Source of the DNA: Salinicoccus sediminis
GTDB taxonomy: Bacteria; Bacillota; Bacilli; Staphylococcales; Salinicoccaceae
Assembly (NCBI RefSeq): GCF_000986795.1
Contig: NZ_LAYZ01000026.1
Location: 62,001 to 126,000, forward strand
Direction: 5' to 3'
DNA length: 64,000 nucleotides
Shown here: piece after piece, positions 51,170-60,214 of the stretch
How positions within the stretch are numbered: the stretch's first letter is position 1
Layout: every line of letters begins with the position of its first letter
Notes under the pieces: model-generated
Databases searched by the model: none
Seen by the model: the letters and a program-made list of their open reading frames with translations, nothing else
What the model was told of the DNA's origin: nothing
Position numbers and translations under genes: made by a program

Positions 51170-53673
51170 ATGAAAGAGGAAAAAGATTACATTCTAGGTC
51201 TTGATATCGGTATAGCATCAGTTGGATATGGAATTATTGATTATAATAGCAGGGATATCATTAGTGCGGGAACTAATATATTTAAAGAAGCCAATGTTGA
51301 AAACAATGAAGGACGCAGAGCAAAAAGGGGTTCAAGAAGATTGAAAAGAAGAAAGATACATAGACTGGACAGGATTAAACATTTGCTCGAGGAATACCGT
51401 ATGATCGATAAAGCAAATATACCGACTAGTACCAATCCATATCAGATAAGAGTCAAAGGTTTATCAGAAAAGCTGGGTAAAGATGAACTGGCCATAAGCT
51501 TGCTGCATCTGGCAAAACGGCGGGGCATCCACAATGTTGAAGCCGTAGATGAAGGTGATGATAAAGGGAGTGAACTATCTACAAAAGAACAGTTAAGGAA
51601 AAATGCCGAACAGCTGGAAACCAAATACATTTGTGAACTCCAATTGGAACGGTTGCAAAGCAAGAAAAAATACGGGGGGAGAAGAACAGGTTCCGGACGG
51701 AAGATTACATTAAAGAAGCAAAAAAGCTGCTCTCGACTCAGAAAGAGTTCCACGGGATTGATGAACAGTTTGTAGAAAAATATATCGAGCTATTGAGTAC
51801 CAGAAGAGAATACTATGAAGGACCGGGAGAAGGCAGTGAGTACGGCTGGGGGCAGGACCCGAAAAAATGGTACGAGATGCTCATGGGTTATTGTACATAT
51901 TTCCCGGACGAGCTCCGTAGTGTGAAATACACTTATTCTGCAGACTTGTTCAATGCTCTGAATGATCTGAATAACCTTGTAATTAACAGGGATGAAAATC
52001 ATAAGCTTGAGTATCATGAAAAGTTTCATATTATTGAAAATGTGTTCAAAGAGAAGAAAAAGCCTACATTGAAACAAATTGCGAATGAAATAGATGTAAA
52101 AGAGGAAGATATTAAAGGCTACAGGGTTACCAAATCAGAAAAACCTGATTTTACTCAGTTTAAAATATTTCACGATATTAAAGGCATTGTATCTGATAAA
52201 GAAACGTTAGAGGATGTCACTCTCCTTGATAAGATAGCCGAGATTCTAACAATTAATCAGACGCCAACAGAGGTCATCAATGAGCTGCAGGAATTAGATA
52301 CAGAATTTTCCAAGGATGAACTGGATGCAATTTCAAAACTATCGGGATATACCGGAACTCACAGATTATCTGATAAGTGTATTCAATTAGTGTTGGACGA
52401 GTTATGGCATACAGAAAATAATCAGATGCAAGTATTTGCCAACTTAGGATTGAAACCGAAGAAATATAAATTGGAGAAAAGAAATGTTATTCCGGTAGAA
52501 GCAATCAATGAATTTGTACTGTCTCCTGTTGTCAAACGTTCAATGACGCAGGCAATAAGAATGATAAGCCGTTCAATTGAACTATATGGATATCCGAAAG
52601 ACATCATTATTGAACTCGCGAGAGAGTCAAACAGTAAAGAAAAACAAAAATTCATAAATAAAAGCCAGAAAAATGGAGAAAACCTCAACAAGAGAATCAA
52701 TGACATCATTGGAGAGTATGGATTGGAAAACGCCAAAAGGTTAAGAGAGAAAATCAGGCTTTTTGATTCACAGGAAGGCAAATGCCTTTACTCGTTAGAA
52801 GCTATACCATTGGAAGATCTACTGAGGAATCCACTGCACTATGAAGTGGATCATATTATCCCGAGATCGGTCTCCTTTGACAATTCGCTTAATAATAAAG
52901 TTTTAGTTAAGCAGGAAGAAAACTCTAGAAAAGGAAACCGGACTCCATATCAATACTTGAATTCCAGTGATGCAAAAATTTCATACAAACAGTTCAAGCA
53001 GCATGTATTGAATATAAGCAAGAGCGGTGGATTAATCAGCAAAAAGAAAAGAAACTACCTGCTGGAAGAACGGGATATAAGCAAGTTTGAAATCCAGAAA
53101 GAGTTCATAAACAGGAATCTTGTGGACACCAGGTATGCGACAAGGGAACTCGTCACGCTGTTGAAAGCATACTTCACTGCCAATGACATACCAGTGAGTG
53201 TCAAATCAATCAACGGTTCGTTCACCAATCACCTGCGTCATGTATGGAAATCCCCTAAGCACAGGGACCAGGGGTACAAGCATCATGCGGAAGACGCATT
53301 GATAATAGCCAATGCAGATTTCCTGTTCAAAGAAAAATCATTCCTGGATAAAGCCGACAAGATAATGAATAAACCGACAACAGAAGATGAGAAATTGGAA
53401 ATGGATGTTAAGTCGGAAGATGAATACCAGGAAGTGTTTGAAATACCATTTCAAGCAAATAATATAAAAAGCTTTAAAGATTTTAAATTCAATCACATGG
53501 TAGATAAAAAACCGAACAGACAGTTGATTAATGACACGATATACTCAACCAGAAAAAATGAAAAGGGTGATGAGGTAATAGTTAATACAATCAAAGATCT
53601 CTATTCCGAGGATAATGACAATATCAAAAAGCTGAGAGATATGATCTTTGATAAACCGGAAAATATATTGATG
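51170..53673 (+). pseudogene. cas9: cas9 (SaCas9-like), frameshifted and 3'-truncated by an IS
   Basis: Closely related to S. aureus Cas9 (1053 residues). Frame one gives RuvC-I with Asp12 in LGLDIGIASVGYG and the arginine-rich bridge helix. At a run of six G (51674-51679) the frame shifts; a seventh G would restore it, after which FRTEDYIKEAKKLL continues into the recognition lobe. RuvC-II (IIIELARESNS), HNH (EVDHIIPRSVSFDN) and RuvC-III (KHHAEDALIIANAD) keep their catalytic residues. Homology ends at DKPENILM, about where the WED domain begins, so WED and PAM-interacting domains are missing; five more codons are read from the IS. Start ATG after GGAAGGAAG. Confidence 0.92.
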
Positions 53674-53699
53674 CTTCGTTTGTCAAAATAAGCTAGACA
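53674..53699. repeat. IS30 element left terminal inverted repeat
   Basis: 26 bases beginning CTTCGTTTGTCAAAATAAGC, the exact reverse complement of 54713-54738. Confidence 0.9.
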
Positions 53700-54642
53700 G
53701 CCTGCCTACATCCATGTAACTCATAAATGCTTCCAGCGGTGTCTGGTAGTTCAAAGACTTTCTGGGTATGTGGTTTCTCTTGGAGGCTACTGAAGCAACC
53801 ATCCTCTGATCCACTGTGTTGAAATCCATATGCTTGGGCAGGCCGTCTTTCCGAAGCAGTCCATTGGAATGTTCATTCAATCCTCTTTGGGAAGGCATGC
53901 CCGGGTCGGCAAAGTAAATATCAATATCATTTCGGTTGCTCATTGACTGCCAATTTGAGAATTCCTTCCCACAGTCGAACGTAATGGATTTGAACACATT
54001 TCTGGGGATCTGATGGAACCATGCGTTGATGACTGTTTCAATATCCTTTGCAGTCCGGCCCTCGGGCTTGAGGGTAATGATCACTTTCGACAGCCGTTCT
54101 ACAAGTGTCACAACGGCACTTTTATGATGGATGCCGACAATGGTATCGCCTTCCAGATGTCCAAATTCTTCTTTGAATGCTGGGTAGTCCGTCTTTCTGT
54201 CAGAGAGTTTCCGTCTGAAAGCCTGTCTCCCCCGGCGTTCCTTATGGCCGTTGGGTTTTCGCTTTCCTTTCATCGGCAAGGTGGAAACATCAAAGTCTTT
54301 GCGCTTGAAGATGCGGTACAATGTGCGGCTGGAGCAGTTGATCGGCTGTTCACGGCGACCGACAATCACATCCGGCGTCCATCCTTGCGCGACCTTTTCT
54401 GCCACATATGCGCGTTGATCATTCGACAGCACCGTCTGTTTTCGACCGCAACGCTGCTTGTTTGCCTTGTAGCGCTTATAGAAATCCAATGCGGTGTGAC
54501 CGTCTTTCAGGAAAGTGACCACATTGTGGACGGTCTGACGTGCTCGGCCAATCTGTTCTGAAATCTTTGATACAGAGGCATTCTGATGGAAATAAGATTC
54601 TATAAATACAAGTTCATCCGTGCTAAGATGGGTGTCGGTCAT
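53683..54642 (-). CDS. IS30-family transposase
   Basis: A 319-residue transposase, complete. N-terminal helix-turn-helix region (LSTDELVFIESYFHQNASVS, ISEQIGRARQTVHNVV), a second DNA-binding part, and an integrase-core catalytic domain with the DDE residues in LEGDTIVGIHH (Asp), ITFDCGKEFSNW (Asp) and QRGLNEHSNGLLR (Glu). AGGAGTG precedes the ATG at 54642. The gene reads against cas9 and csn2. No frameshift, so the element may still be mobile. Confidence 0.93.
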   Translation of the reverse strand: MTDTHLSTDELVFIESYFHQNASVSKISEQIGRARQTVHNVVTFLKDGHTALDFYKRYKANKQRCGRKQTVLSNDQRAYVAEKVAQGWTPDVIVGRREQPINCSSRTLYRIFKRKDFDVSTLPMKGKRKPNGHKERRGRQAFRRKLSDRKTDYPAFKEEFGHLEGDTIVGIHHKSAVVTLVERLSKVIITLKPEGRTAKDIETVINAWFHQIPRNVFKSITFDCGKEFSNWQSMSNRNDIDIYFADPGMPSQRGLNEHSNGLLRKDGLPKHMDFNTVDQRMVASVASKRNHIPRKSLNYQTPLEAFMSYMDVGRLSSLF

Positions 54643-54712
54643 TCGTGATCACTCCTATGATTTCTTTGGTCAGAAATACATTTTGAGTGTATCACGAGTG
54701 GCTTTCTTTATG

Positions 54713-54738
54713 TGTCTAGCTTATTTTGACAAACGAAG
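54713..54738. repeat. IS30 element right terminal inverted repeat
   Basis: 26 bases beginning TGTCTAGCTTATTTTGACAA, the exact reverse complement of 53674-53699. Confidence 0.9.
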
Positions 54739-54739
54739 T

Positions 54740-55372
54740 TTGGAAAAAGATATGCCACTTAAAGTTAAAAGATTTGACCACAGGCAATTTATCAAGCAGT
54801 TGACGTTTGAGTACGACTTTACCGTCGATTATTCAAGATTAATCAATAGGTTGCTCGAAATTATTCCTTTGCTAATCGATGAGATGAATAAGCAATCTAA
54901 TAATAAGACTATGCTGATTTATCTATATCCCGAATCGAGACTGAGTCCAAGGGAACAGATTGATCTAAGTAGGTTGTTGAAATCTTTACATGTCAATGTG
55001 ATTGTTTTGACCGATTCGTCTACGTTCTTCAGTGATGATACGGATACTATAAATTACATGAGGTTTGGAGAACAGATAATCACTTCACAATTGATATCTG
55101 ATATGTACTGGGATTCCCCCTTGAATTTCACAAGAGAAGATATTAAAGCATCACTGCATAAGTTAATAAATAATTATAGTGGTAAGTTTGGGCTGGTTCC
55201 GACAATATCTAATTATCAAGTGAGTGACATAATTCTATTTGATAGTATTGATATTTATGTGTGTTGCTATTTTTTGAAAAGGTGCCATCATAATTTCAAT
55301 CTGGATATCGCTTTTGATCAAGTACCAAAAAGTTTGAACGAATACCTGGGAATTTTTATGAAAACAGTGTAG
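54740..55372 (+). pseudogene. csn2: csn2-like CRISPR adaptation gene, 5'-truncated
   Basis: About 210 codons remain, beginning LEKDMPLKVKRFDHRQ directly at the IS edge. The part LIYLYPESRLSPREQIDLS with a following LHVNVIVLTDS fits the C-terminal half of Csn2 (a strand, a charged loop, a helix, a strand). The residues after that (to IFMKTV) are extra relative to short Csn2 proteins, as in longer variants. Identification rests on this pattern and on its place, 14 bases before a CRISPR repeat and downstream of cas9. An ATG at 54752 could allow translation, but no ribosome-binding site precedes it. Confidence 0.6.
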
Positions 55373-55386
55373 TATTTTCATTAGAG

Positions 55387-55422
55387 GTTTTAGTACTCTG
55401 CAGTTTTAGGTATAAGGGGTAA
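55387..55422 (+). CRISPR. solitary type II-A CRISPR repeat
   Basis: GTTTTAGTACTCTGCAGTTT and the following TAGGTATAAGG match the S. aureus type II-A repeat closely; only one unit is present, with no second repeat within the following 150 bases. ATTAGAG directly before it differs by one base from the ATTTGAG leader end of many II-A arrays. The array appears reduced to its leader-proximal repeat. Confidence 0.8.
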
Positions 55423-55460
55423 TTTGGTATGTTTTCTGGTTGTTGGTCAACATCTACATA

Positions 55461-55486
55461 AAAAAAGAGCAGATAGGACTGCTCTA
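55461..55486 (-). terminator. terminator on the minus strand
   Basis: AGAGCAG pairs with CTGCTCT and on the minus strand is followed by seven T. It can end transcripts of the ArsA-like operon before they reach the CRISPR remnant. Confidence 0.65.
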
Positions 55487-55499
55487 GTGATTTTTGACG

Positions 55500-55527
55500 G
55501 CCTCCATTATTATGTGGAGGCTTTTAT
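55500..55527 (+). terminator. terminator on the plus strand
   Basis: GCCTCCA pairs with TGGAGGC, followed by TTTTATTAA; probably the old end of the CRISPR array transcript. Confidence 0.65.
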
Positions 55528-55536
55528 TAATTTGTT

Positions 55537-56469
55537 TCATCCCATCTCATAATACCCGCTGAACTTATCCAGTTCATCAACACTTGTGATGTCATGGGGA
55601 AGAAGGGGGACGTGGACCAGCTTCTGATCTGTAAATGTATCTTCTATTTCCCGGAGATACCGGCCTTCATACTGCCGTCTCTGCTCGAGGAAGCTGCCGT
55701 CGGCTTCATCGGGCAGGACTTTATTGACGATGAGTGTTTTTACGTGCAGATGATATTGGTCAAGCAGGTCGACGGCTTTCTTTGATTCGAGTATCGGCAG
55801 CCGCTCGGGATTCAGTACGAAGATAAATCCGGTTTTCCCGGATTCGAGAAGGATTTTCCGTGCTTTCTCGAAACGGTTCTGACGTTCGAGCAGCACATCA
55901 TATATTGGATCTTCCATTGGCTCTCCATCGTTCAGCAGCTGGGTATAGTTCTCGTTTGTCTTCTGACGCTTTTTCAATAGTCCCTCGATCCACACGCCCA
56001 TCAGTTCCGGCAGTGTGAGCAGCCTGATTGTATGCCCTGTGGGGGCGGTGTCGAATACAAGGTGGTCGAATTCTCCTGCTTCTTCAAGAATGATGGACAC
56101 CAGTTTGTCGAATAGTGCGGATTCATCTGCGCCTGGAGAAGCTCTGGCTGTATCGAGCTGGCGGTTGACTTCCTCAATCATGCTGGATTGTACAGTGCCT
56201 CTGATGTTCTCTTTAACTGAGTCGATATATTTTTTCGTTTCATTTTCCGGATCGATTTCCAGTGCATGGAGGTTATCTGCTATCTCTGTTGTCTCGCCGC
56301 CGATCTGCTGTGAAAAGATGTCCCCGAGGTTGTGTGCCGGGTCAGTTGAGACGAGCAGGGTCTTTTTCCCTGATTTTGCGAGTCTCCATGCGATGGCAGC
56401 AGCGGATGTGGATTTTCCAACACCGCCTTTCCCTCCGATGAAAAGAATCTTTTTGTCATAAATGCTCAT
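55537..56469 (-). CDS. ArsA/Get3-family ATPase
   Basis: A 310-residue deviant-Walker ATPase of the ArsA family. P-loop GGKGGVGKSTSAAAIAW near residue 12, switch I/II region STDPAHNLGDIF, and the signature FDTAPTGHTIRLLTLPELMG. It lacks the second ATPase half of classical ArsA. It lies last in an operon with CstA and a cory-CC-star protein, and no arsenic genes are near, so arsenite transport is unlikely; a role in metal or carbon-starvation transporter function is inference. AAAGGAG before the ATG. Confidence 0.82.
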   Translation of the reverse strand: MSIYDKKILFIGGKGGVGKSTSAAAIAWRLAKSGKKTLLVSTDPAHNLGDIFSQQIGGETTEIADNLHALEIDPENETKKYIDSVKENIRGTVQSSMIEEVNRQLDTARASPGADESALFDKLVSIILEEAGEFDHLVFDTAPTGHTIRLLTLPELMGVWIEGLLKKRQKTNENYTQLLNDGEPMEDPIYDVLLERQNRFEKARKILLESGKTGFIFVLNPERLPILESKKAVDLLDQYHLHVKTLIVNKVLPDEADGSFLEQRRQYEGRYLREIEDTFTDQKLVHVPLLPHDITSVDELDKFSGYYEMG

Positions 56470-56490
56470 AGGTATGCTCCTTTAATATGA

Positions 56491-56748
56491 TCAGCAGCAG
56501 CGGATGCCTGTCAGTGGTGATTTGTCCATGCCCATGCGGAGATGCCAGTCATGGAAATCCTCTATGATGTGCGGATACAGTTCCAGAGTATAGTAGTAGA
56601 CCGGATTTGGTATACCGATCATCTCGGAGTAGAGGAGGAGCAGGAACATGTCATCCTGGTCTCTCAGCTCCCTTGCTACTTCCGTCCGGTGCGGCATTTC
56701 AAGCACTTCCTCATAAAAGCGGACCAGTTTTTTGGCTTTGTCCAACAT
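56491..56748 (-). CDS. cory-CC-star protein
   Basis: An 85-residue cytosolic protein ending in GIRCC, with a core VARELRDQDDMFLLLLYSEMIGIPNPVY (quoted in parts: VARELRDQDDMFLLL and MIGIPNPVYYYTLELYP). A small protein with a terminal Cys-Cys placed between CstA and an ArsA-like ATPase is the description of the cory-CC-star family; the function is unknown. GAGGTG precedes tandem ATGs at 56751 and 56748; the second has better spacing. Confidence 0.75.
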   Translation of the reverse strand: MLDKAKKLVRFYEEVLEMPHRTEVARELRDQDDMFLLLLYSEMIGIPNPVYYYTLELYPHIIEDFHDWHLRMGMDKSPLTGIRCC

Positions 56749-56765
56749 CATTATCACCTCATTGA

Positions 56766-58508
56766 TCAGTCGTTCCGGTATTTTTCAAGTTCATCATCGA
56801 ATTTGCCGCTCAGAGCCTGTATGGATGTGATGATTATCCATATCGAGAAGACAAATATGATTGCCCCCAGTATGAACAGCAACAGGTTTGATTCTTCTGC
56901 ATACCAGGCCCATTCGAAGAACACCTGGACAAACATCGCGTACAATGTCATGAAAAGGAGGAAGATCATCGGTATGAGTGTGGCGATATAGTTGATGCCC
57001 CGCCTCTTCAGCCATATGGAAATCAGCAGCAGACTGATTCCGGCAAGCAGCTGGTTGGATGTTCCGAACAGCGGCCAGATGAGATAGCCGCCGGAACCGA
57101 AACCATTCGGTCCTTCTGGGATGAGGACCAGTGCTGCAGTGGAGACGACCGCGACAGAAGTGGCGACATGCTTTTTTGTCAGTGGCTGCACTTTATACTC
57201 AGAACCGATCTCTGCGATGATATACCGCATAAGGCGGACCGAGGTATCAAGTGTCGTGGCGGCAAAGCTCACGACGATGATGGATACGATTGTCGTTGCG
57301 ACATTTTCCGGTATGCCGAGGCCCCCGGCAAGCACTGCCGCCCCCTCGACAAAGTTGCCGAGCCCGGTGGCATTGGCTTCATTGAAGCTGGAGTAGGTGG
57401 CAGTGAATTCATCGGCACTGTTGAACAGCGTTACGACCGCAAGGATTGAAATCAGTGCAAGTATGCCTTCACCGACTGCTCCGAAATAGCCGACGAAGCG
57501 GGCATCGGTCTCCTTGTCCAGCTGCTTGGAAGATGTGCCTGATGACACGAGGCCGTGGAAGCCTGAAATCGCTCCGCAGGCAATCGTGATGAATAACAGT
57601 GGCAGCCAGGAGGTGTCTGCATCCCCGTTTGTAGCCGGTGCACTGATGGTCGGGTTCGTCAGCAGCAGGCCTGCATACATGATGATGAGTCCGACAGTCA
57701 GCTGGTGGGAGTTGATGAAATCCCTCGGCTGCAGCAACTTCCATACAGGCAGGGTCGACGCAATGTATACATAGATCAGCAGGATGACAATCCAGATCAT
57801 GAATGCGGTTGAAACGGAACCGAGACCGAACAGCCCCGCAGCTTCCTCACCGCCCATATAGGAGACGAGGTCGATCTGCAGCCACGAGACCTCCGCCGTG
57901 ACAATCGCCCCCAGGTACATGACAGCAAGTGCAAGCAGGGAAGGTACAAGCATCCTCACATTCCGTTTGTATGCCGCATAACCGATCCATATGGCGAGTG
58001 GTATCTGTATGAAGACCGGGACGATGCTTGCAGGATATGTAATGAACAGGTTTGCAATCACCCAGGCAAAGACTGCGTTGATCATCAGTACAAGCGTCAG
58101 TATGATGAACAGGAACAGGATTTTCCCCCGTCTTCCGATGAATTTCTCAGCTATTGTGCCGATCGACTGGCCCTTATTGCGCACCGACAGTGCCAGTGTA
58201 CCGAAATCGTGGATGCCGGCGGCGAAGACGGTTCCCAGGACGACCCATAGAAAGGCCGGCAGCCAGCCCCAGTAGACGGCAATGGCGGGACCGAGAATCG
58301 GCGCGGCACCCGCGACGGAAGTGAAGTGGTGGCCCCACAGCACGAATTTGTTCGTCGGCACAAAATCCACACCGTCCTTATATTTGTGAGCCGGTGTAAC
58401 GTAGTTCGGGTCAAGTCTGTAGATACGTTCTGCGATGAATTTGGAATAGTAGCGGTAGCCCAGAACAAAAACGGCGAGTCCCAGGATGGCGACAAGTATG
58501 GCATTCAA
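56766..58508 (-). CDS. cstA: carbon starvation protein CstA
   Basis: A CstA-family transporter of about 580 residues with roughly sixteen membrane helices; homologues import pyruvate or peptides. Diagnostic stretches: TNKFVLWGHHFTSVAGAAPI near residue 55, GTLALSVRNKGQSIG, GAISGFHGLVSSGTSSKQL, SFAATTLDTSVRLMRYI and WPLFGTSNQLLAG. The start is best placed at the TTG at 58508, eight bases after GAGGAG; a GTG at 58517 overlaps that site. First gene of the operon with the CC-star and ArsA-like genes. Confidence 0.9.
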   Translation of the reverse strand: MNAILVAILGLAVFVLGYRYYSKFIAERIYRLDPNYVTPAHKYKDGVDFVPTNKFVLWGHHFTSVAGAAPILGPAIAVYWGWLPAFLWVVLGTVFAAGIHDFGTLALSVRNKGQSIGTIAEKFIGRRGKILFLFIILTLVLMINAVFAWVIANLFITYPASIVPVFIQIPLAIWIGYAAYKRNVRMLVPSLLALAVMYLGAIVTAEVSWLQIDLVSYMGGEEAAGLFGLGSVSTAFMIWIVILLIYVYIASTLPVWKLLQPRDFINSHQLTVGLIIMYAGLLLTNPTISAPATNGDADTSWLPLLFITIACGAISGFHGLVSSGTSSKQLDKETDARFVGYFGAVGEGILALISILAVVTLFNSADEFTATYSSFNEANATGLGNFVEGAAVLAGGLGIPENVATTIVSIIVVSFAATTLDTSVRLMRYIIAEIGSEYKVQPLTKKHVATSVAVVSTAALVLIPEGPNGFGSGGYLIWPLFGTSNQLLAGISLLLISIWLKRRGINYIATLIPMIFLLFMTLYAMFVQVFFEWAWYAEESNLLLFILGAIIFVFSIWIIITSIQALSGKFDDELEKYRND

Positions 58509-58688
58509 TGGATCCACTCCTCTTAGGATGATGTTTACATGGGATTATACCGAATATTCAAATAACTGTAAATGGAGGCGGTTTCCGGAGCCATGGTAAT
58601 CTTTGGTAAAATGATGTAGTGCCTCCCCGACGTGAATTATTTTAGTGGTTATCCCTGACTTACCTTTAATTTTACATATTTGAAAAGC

Positions 58689-58714
58689 GGAACCGATTTT
58701 TCGGTTCCCCTTTT
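58689..58714 (-). terminator. terminator after SDR gene
   Basis: GGAACCGA pairs with TCGGTTCC; on the minus strand GCTTTTC follows. Confidence 0.6.
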
Positions 58715-58739
58715 CTGCTTAATCAGTATTCTTTTGATA

Positions 58740-59519
58740 TCAGCTTGTGGCGCCCATGCCGCCGTCGACTCTGTACTGTGAACCTGTGACGAATTTACTG
58801 TCGTCTGATGCGAGGAACAGTACGACGTTGGCAATGTCTTCCGACTCGGCATAACGGCCGAGCGGCACACTATCTGTGAGTGCTTCTTTGACTTCTGTCT
58901 GCTCGTTCTGCTGTGATTCGCTGAGTCCTTTTTCAACGGTCTCCATCATGTTGCCCGTTACCGGGGCAGGGTGGACTGAGTTGACCCGGATATTGAACTC
59001 TGAGTTCTCCAGTGCCGCTGTCTTGGTCAGCCCGACAACCGCATGTTTGGATGTGGAGTAAGGTGACAGATTCGGACTGCCTCTCAATCCGTCCACTGAA
59101 GAAGTGTTGATGATGCTGCCGGCTTTCTGTTCCTTCATGACAGGTATGACGTGCTTCAATCCGAGGAATACGCCGGTGGCATTGATGCCGGTGACCTTGT
59201 TGAAGTTGTCCAATGACTGCTCATCTATCGGCGCGATGTCTCCGATGATGCCTGCGTTGTTGAAGAATACGTCAATTTGGCCATATTCACTAACGGTCTT
59301 CTCTACATAGTTTTTCACATCGTCCTCTTTGGTCACATCCGCCTCTATCGTCAGTACATTGTCACCGCCGAGCTCCGCTTTGATTTCATCCAGTTTTGAT
59401 TTATCAAGGTCGATCAAAGACACTTTAGCTCCTTCATCAAGGAATATTTGTGCAGTCTGTTTTCCGAGACCACCTGCGCCGCCGGTGATTACCGCGACTT
59501 TGTTTTCCAGTCGTCCCAT
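58740..59519 (-). CDS. SDR-family oxidoreductase
   Basis: A 259-residue classical short-chain dehydrogenase: TGGAGGLGKQTAQIF cofactor motif, LIDLDKSK (Asp, NAD preference), NNAGIIGD, INTSSVDGL (Ser), YSTSKHAVVGL (Tyr, Lys). A long acidic loop follows PVTGNMMETVEKG. Similar to cyclopentanol/linear alcohol dehydrogenases; substrate unknown. AAAGGAGAG precedes the ATG. Monocistronic. Confidence 0.86.
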   Translation of the reverse strand: MGRLENKVAVITGGAGGLGKQTAQIFLDEGAKVSLIDLDKSKLDEIKAELGGDNVLTIEADVTKEDDVKNYVEKTVSEYGQIDVFFNNAGIIGDIAPIDEQSLDNFNKVTGINATGVFLGLKHVIPVMKEQKAGSIINTSSVDGLRGSPNLSPYSTSKHAVVGLTKTAALENSEFNIRVNSVHPAPVTGNMMETVEKGLSESQQNEQTEVKEALTDSVPLGRYAESEDIANVVLFLASDDSKFVTGSQYRVDGGMGATS

Positions 59520-59640
59520 TTTACTATCTCTCCTTTAAAGTTATTGATATAGGGTGTCTACCTCATTTCCTGATCTTGGAAACCATTTTGGTTTGAAATC
59601 AAACTTTGGGTGTAGGGGCTGGTATGGCTGGATACATAAT

Positions 59641-59672
59641 GTCCCCCTGGCCGGATTGCCGGCCAGGGGGAC
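59641..59672. terminator. perfect 14-base stem hairpin after DUF6176 gene
   Basis: GTCCCCCTGGCCGG pairs perfectly with CCGGCCAGGGGGAC over four bases. T tracts are absent on both sides, so it may act as an RNA 3' stabiliser rather than a strong terminator. Confidence 0.6.
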
Positions 59673-59685
59673 AAGGTGGTTAAGC

Positions 59686-60027
59686 TTATTTCATCACATC
59701 ACGTACTTTTTCCGGCATCATCATGACTTCCGCTTCCATGTCATCCGGGCGGAATGTCTTGTCGATGCATTCGTTCATGAAGTCGATATGTTTCTGATCA
59801 ATATATGCGTCTTCAATCGCTTCCGGATTGTCATCATCCTGGACGCTGTACCAGTAGAGATATTCCCTGTTGTCGAACCGTTCGCGGAAAATCGTCTCGA
59901 CGTACATCTTCTCGCCTTCGAGGCCGAGCAGTACATCATCCATGTGGTTGTGCATATACTCGAACCACTCATCCACACGTTCGCTCTTGCCCGGCTTCAC
60001 TCTGAATTTCGTCAATTCTACTCTCAT
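59686..60027 (-). CDS. DUF6176 family protein
   Basis: A 113-residue ferredoxin-fold (dimeric alpha-beta barrel)-like protein: VELTKFRVKPGKSERVDEWF, EKMYVETIFRERFDNREYLY and the aromatic YWYSVQDDDNP match DUF6176. Function unknown. GGAGGCAG precedes the ATG. It is divergent from a TetR-type gene with a palindromic site between them, suggesting regulation by that protein. Confidence 0.75.
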   Translation of the reverse strand: MRVELTKFRVKPGKSERVDEWFEYMHNHMDDVLLGLEGEKMYVETIFRERFDNREYLYWYSVQDDDNPEAIEDAYIDQKHIDFMNECIDKTFRPDDMEAEVMMMPEKVRDVMK

Positions 60028-60088
60028 AACTGCCTCCTTGCCGGCTGTATAAAGGAAAGATTCTTCCTTTACCGATTTGCCTGCTAAT

Positions 60089-60102
60089 TACACATTTGTG
60101 TA
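60089..60102. promoter_or_regulatory. palindromic operator between DUF6176 and TetR genes
   Basis: TACACA-TT-TGTGTA is a perfect inverted repeat overlapping the TATAAT (60101-60106) of a + strand promoter with TTGCCT 18 bases upstream. It fits autorepression by the downstream TetR-type protein. Confidence 0.6.
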
Positions 60103-60214
60103 TAATATATACTATGAATTCCAGGTAATGCTATAACCAGATTTGATGAAACTGTGAATTAATACTCACATTAGCTTTCAGTGAGTAATAACATGAGATG
60201 GGGATTTCCAGTTT

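Larger units (their letters stand above)
53674..54738. mobile_element. IS30-family insertion sequence, 1065 bp
   Basis: Bounded by perfect 26-base inverted repeats and holding one complete transposase gene. Flanking bases (GATG before, TTTG after) show no duplicated target, and flanking genes belong to opposite ends of a cas operon, so the element marks a deletion junction. Base composition is higher in GC than the surrounding cas DNA. Confidence 0.9.

Noticed and set aside
54620-54739. Plus-strand start of the csn2-like frame inside the IS
   Set aside because: The first 40 codons come from the end of the IS and are a chance extension; the csn2-derived part begins after the inverted repeat.
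55423-55500. Second CRISPR repeat downstream of the solitary one
   Set aside because: No sequence resembling GTTTTAGTACTC recurs; hairpins here are terminators.
59554-60087. 177-codon plus-strand frame over the DUF6176 gene
   Set aside because: It is the antisense of a recognisable family protein and has no start signal.
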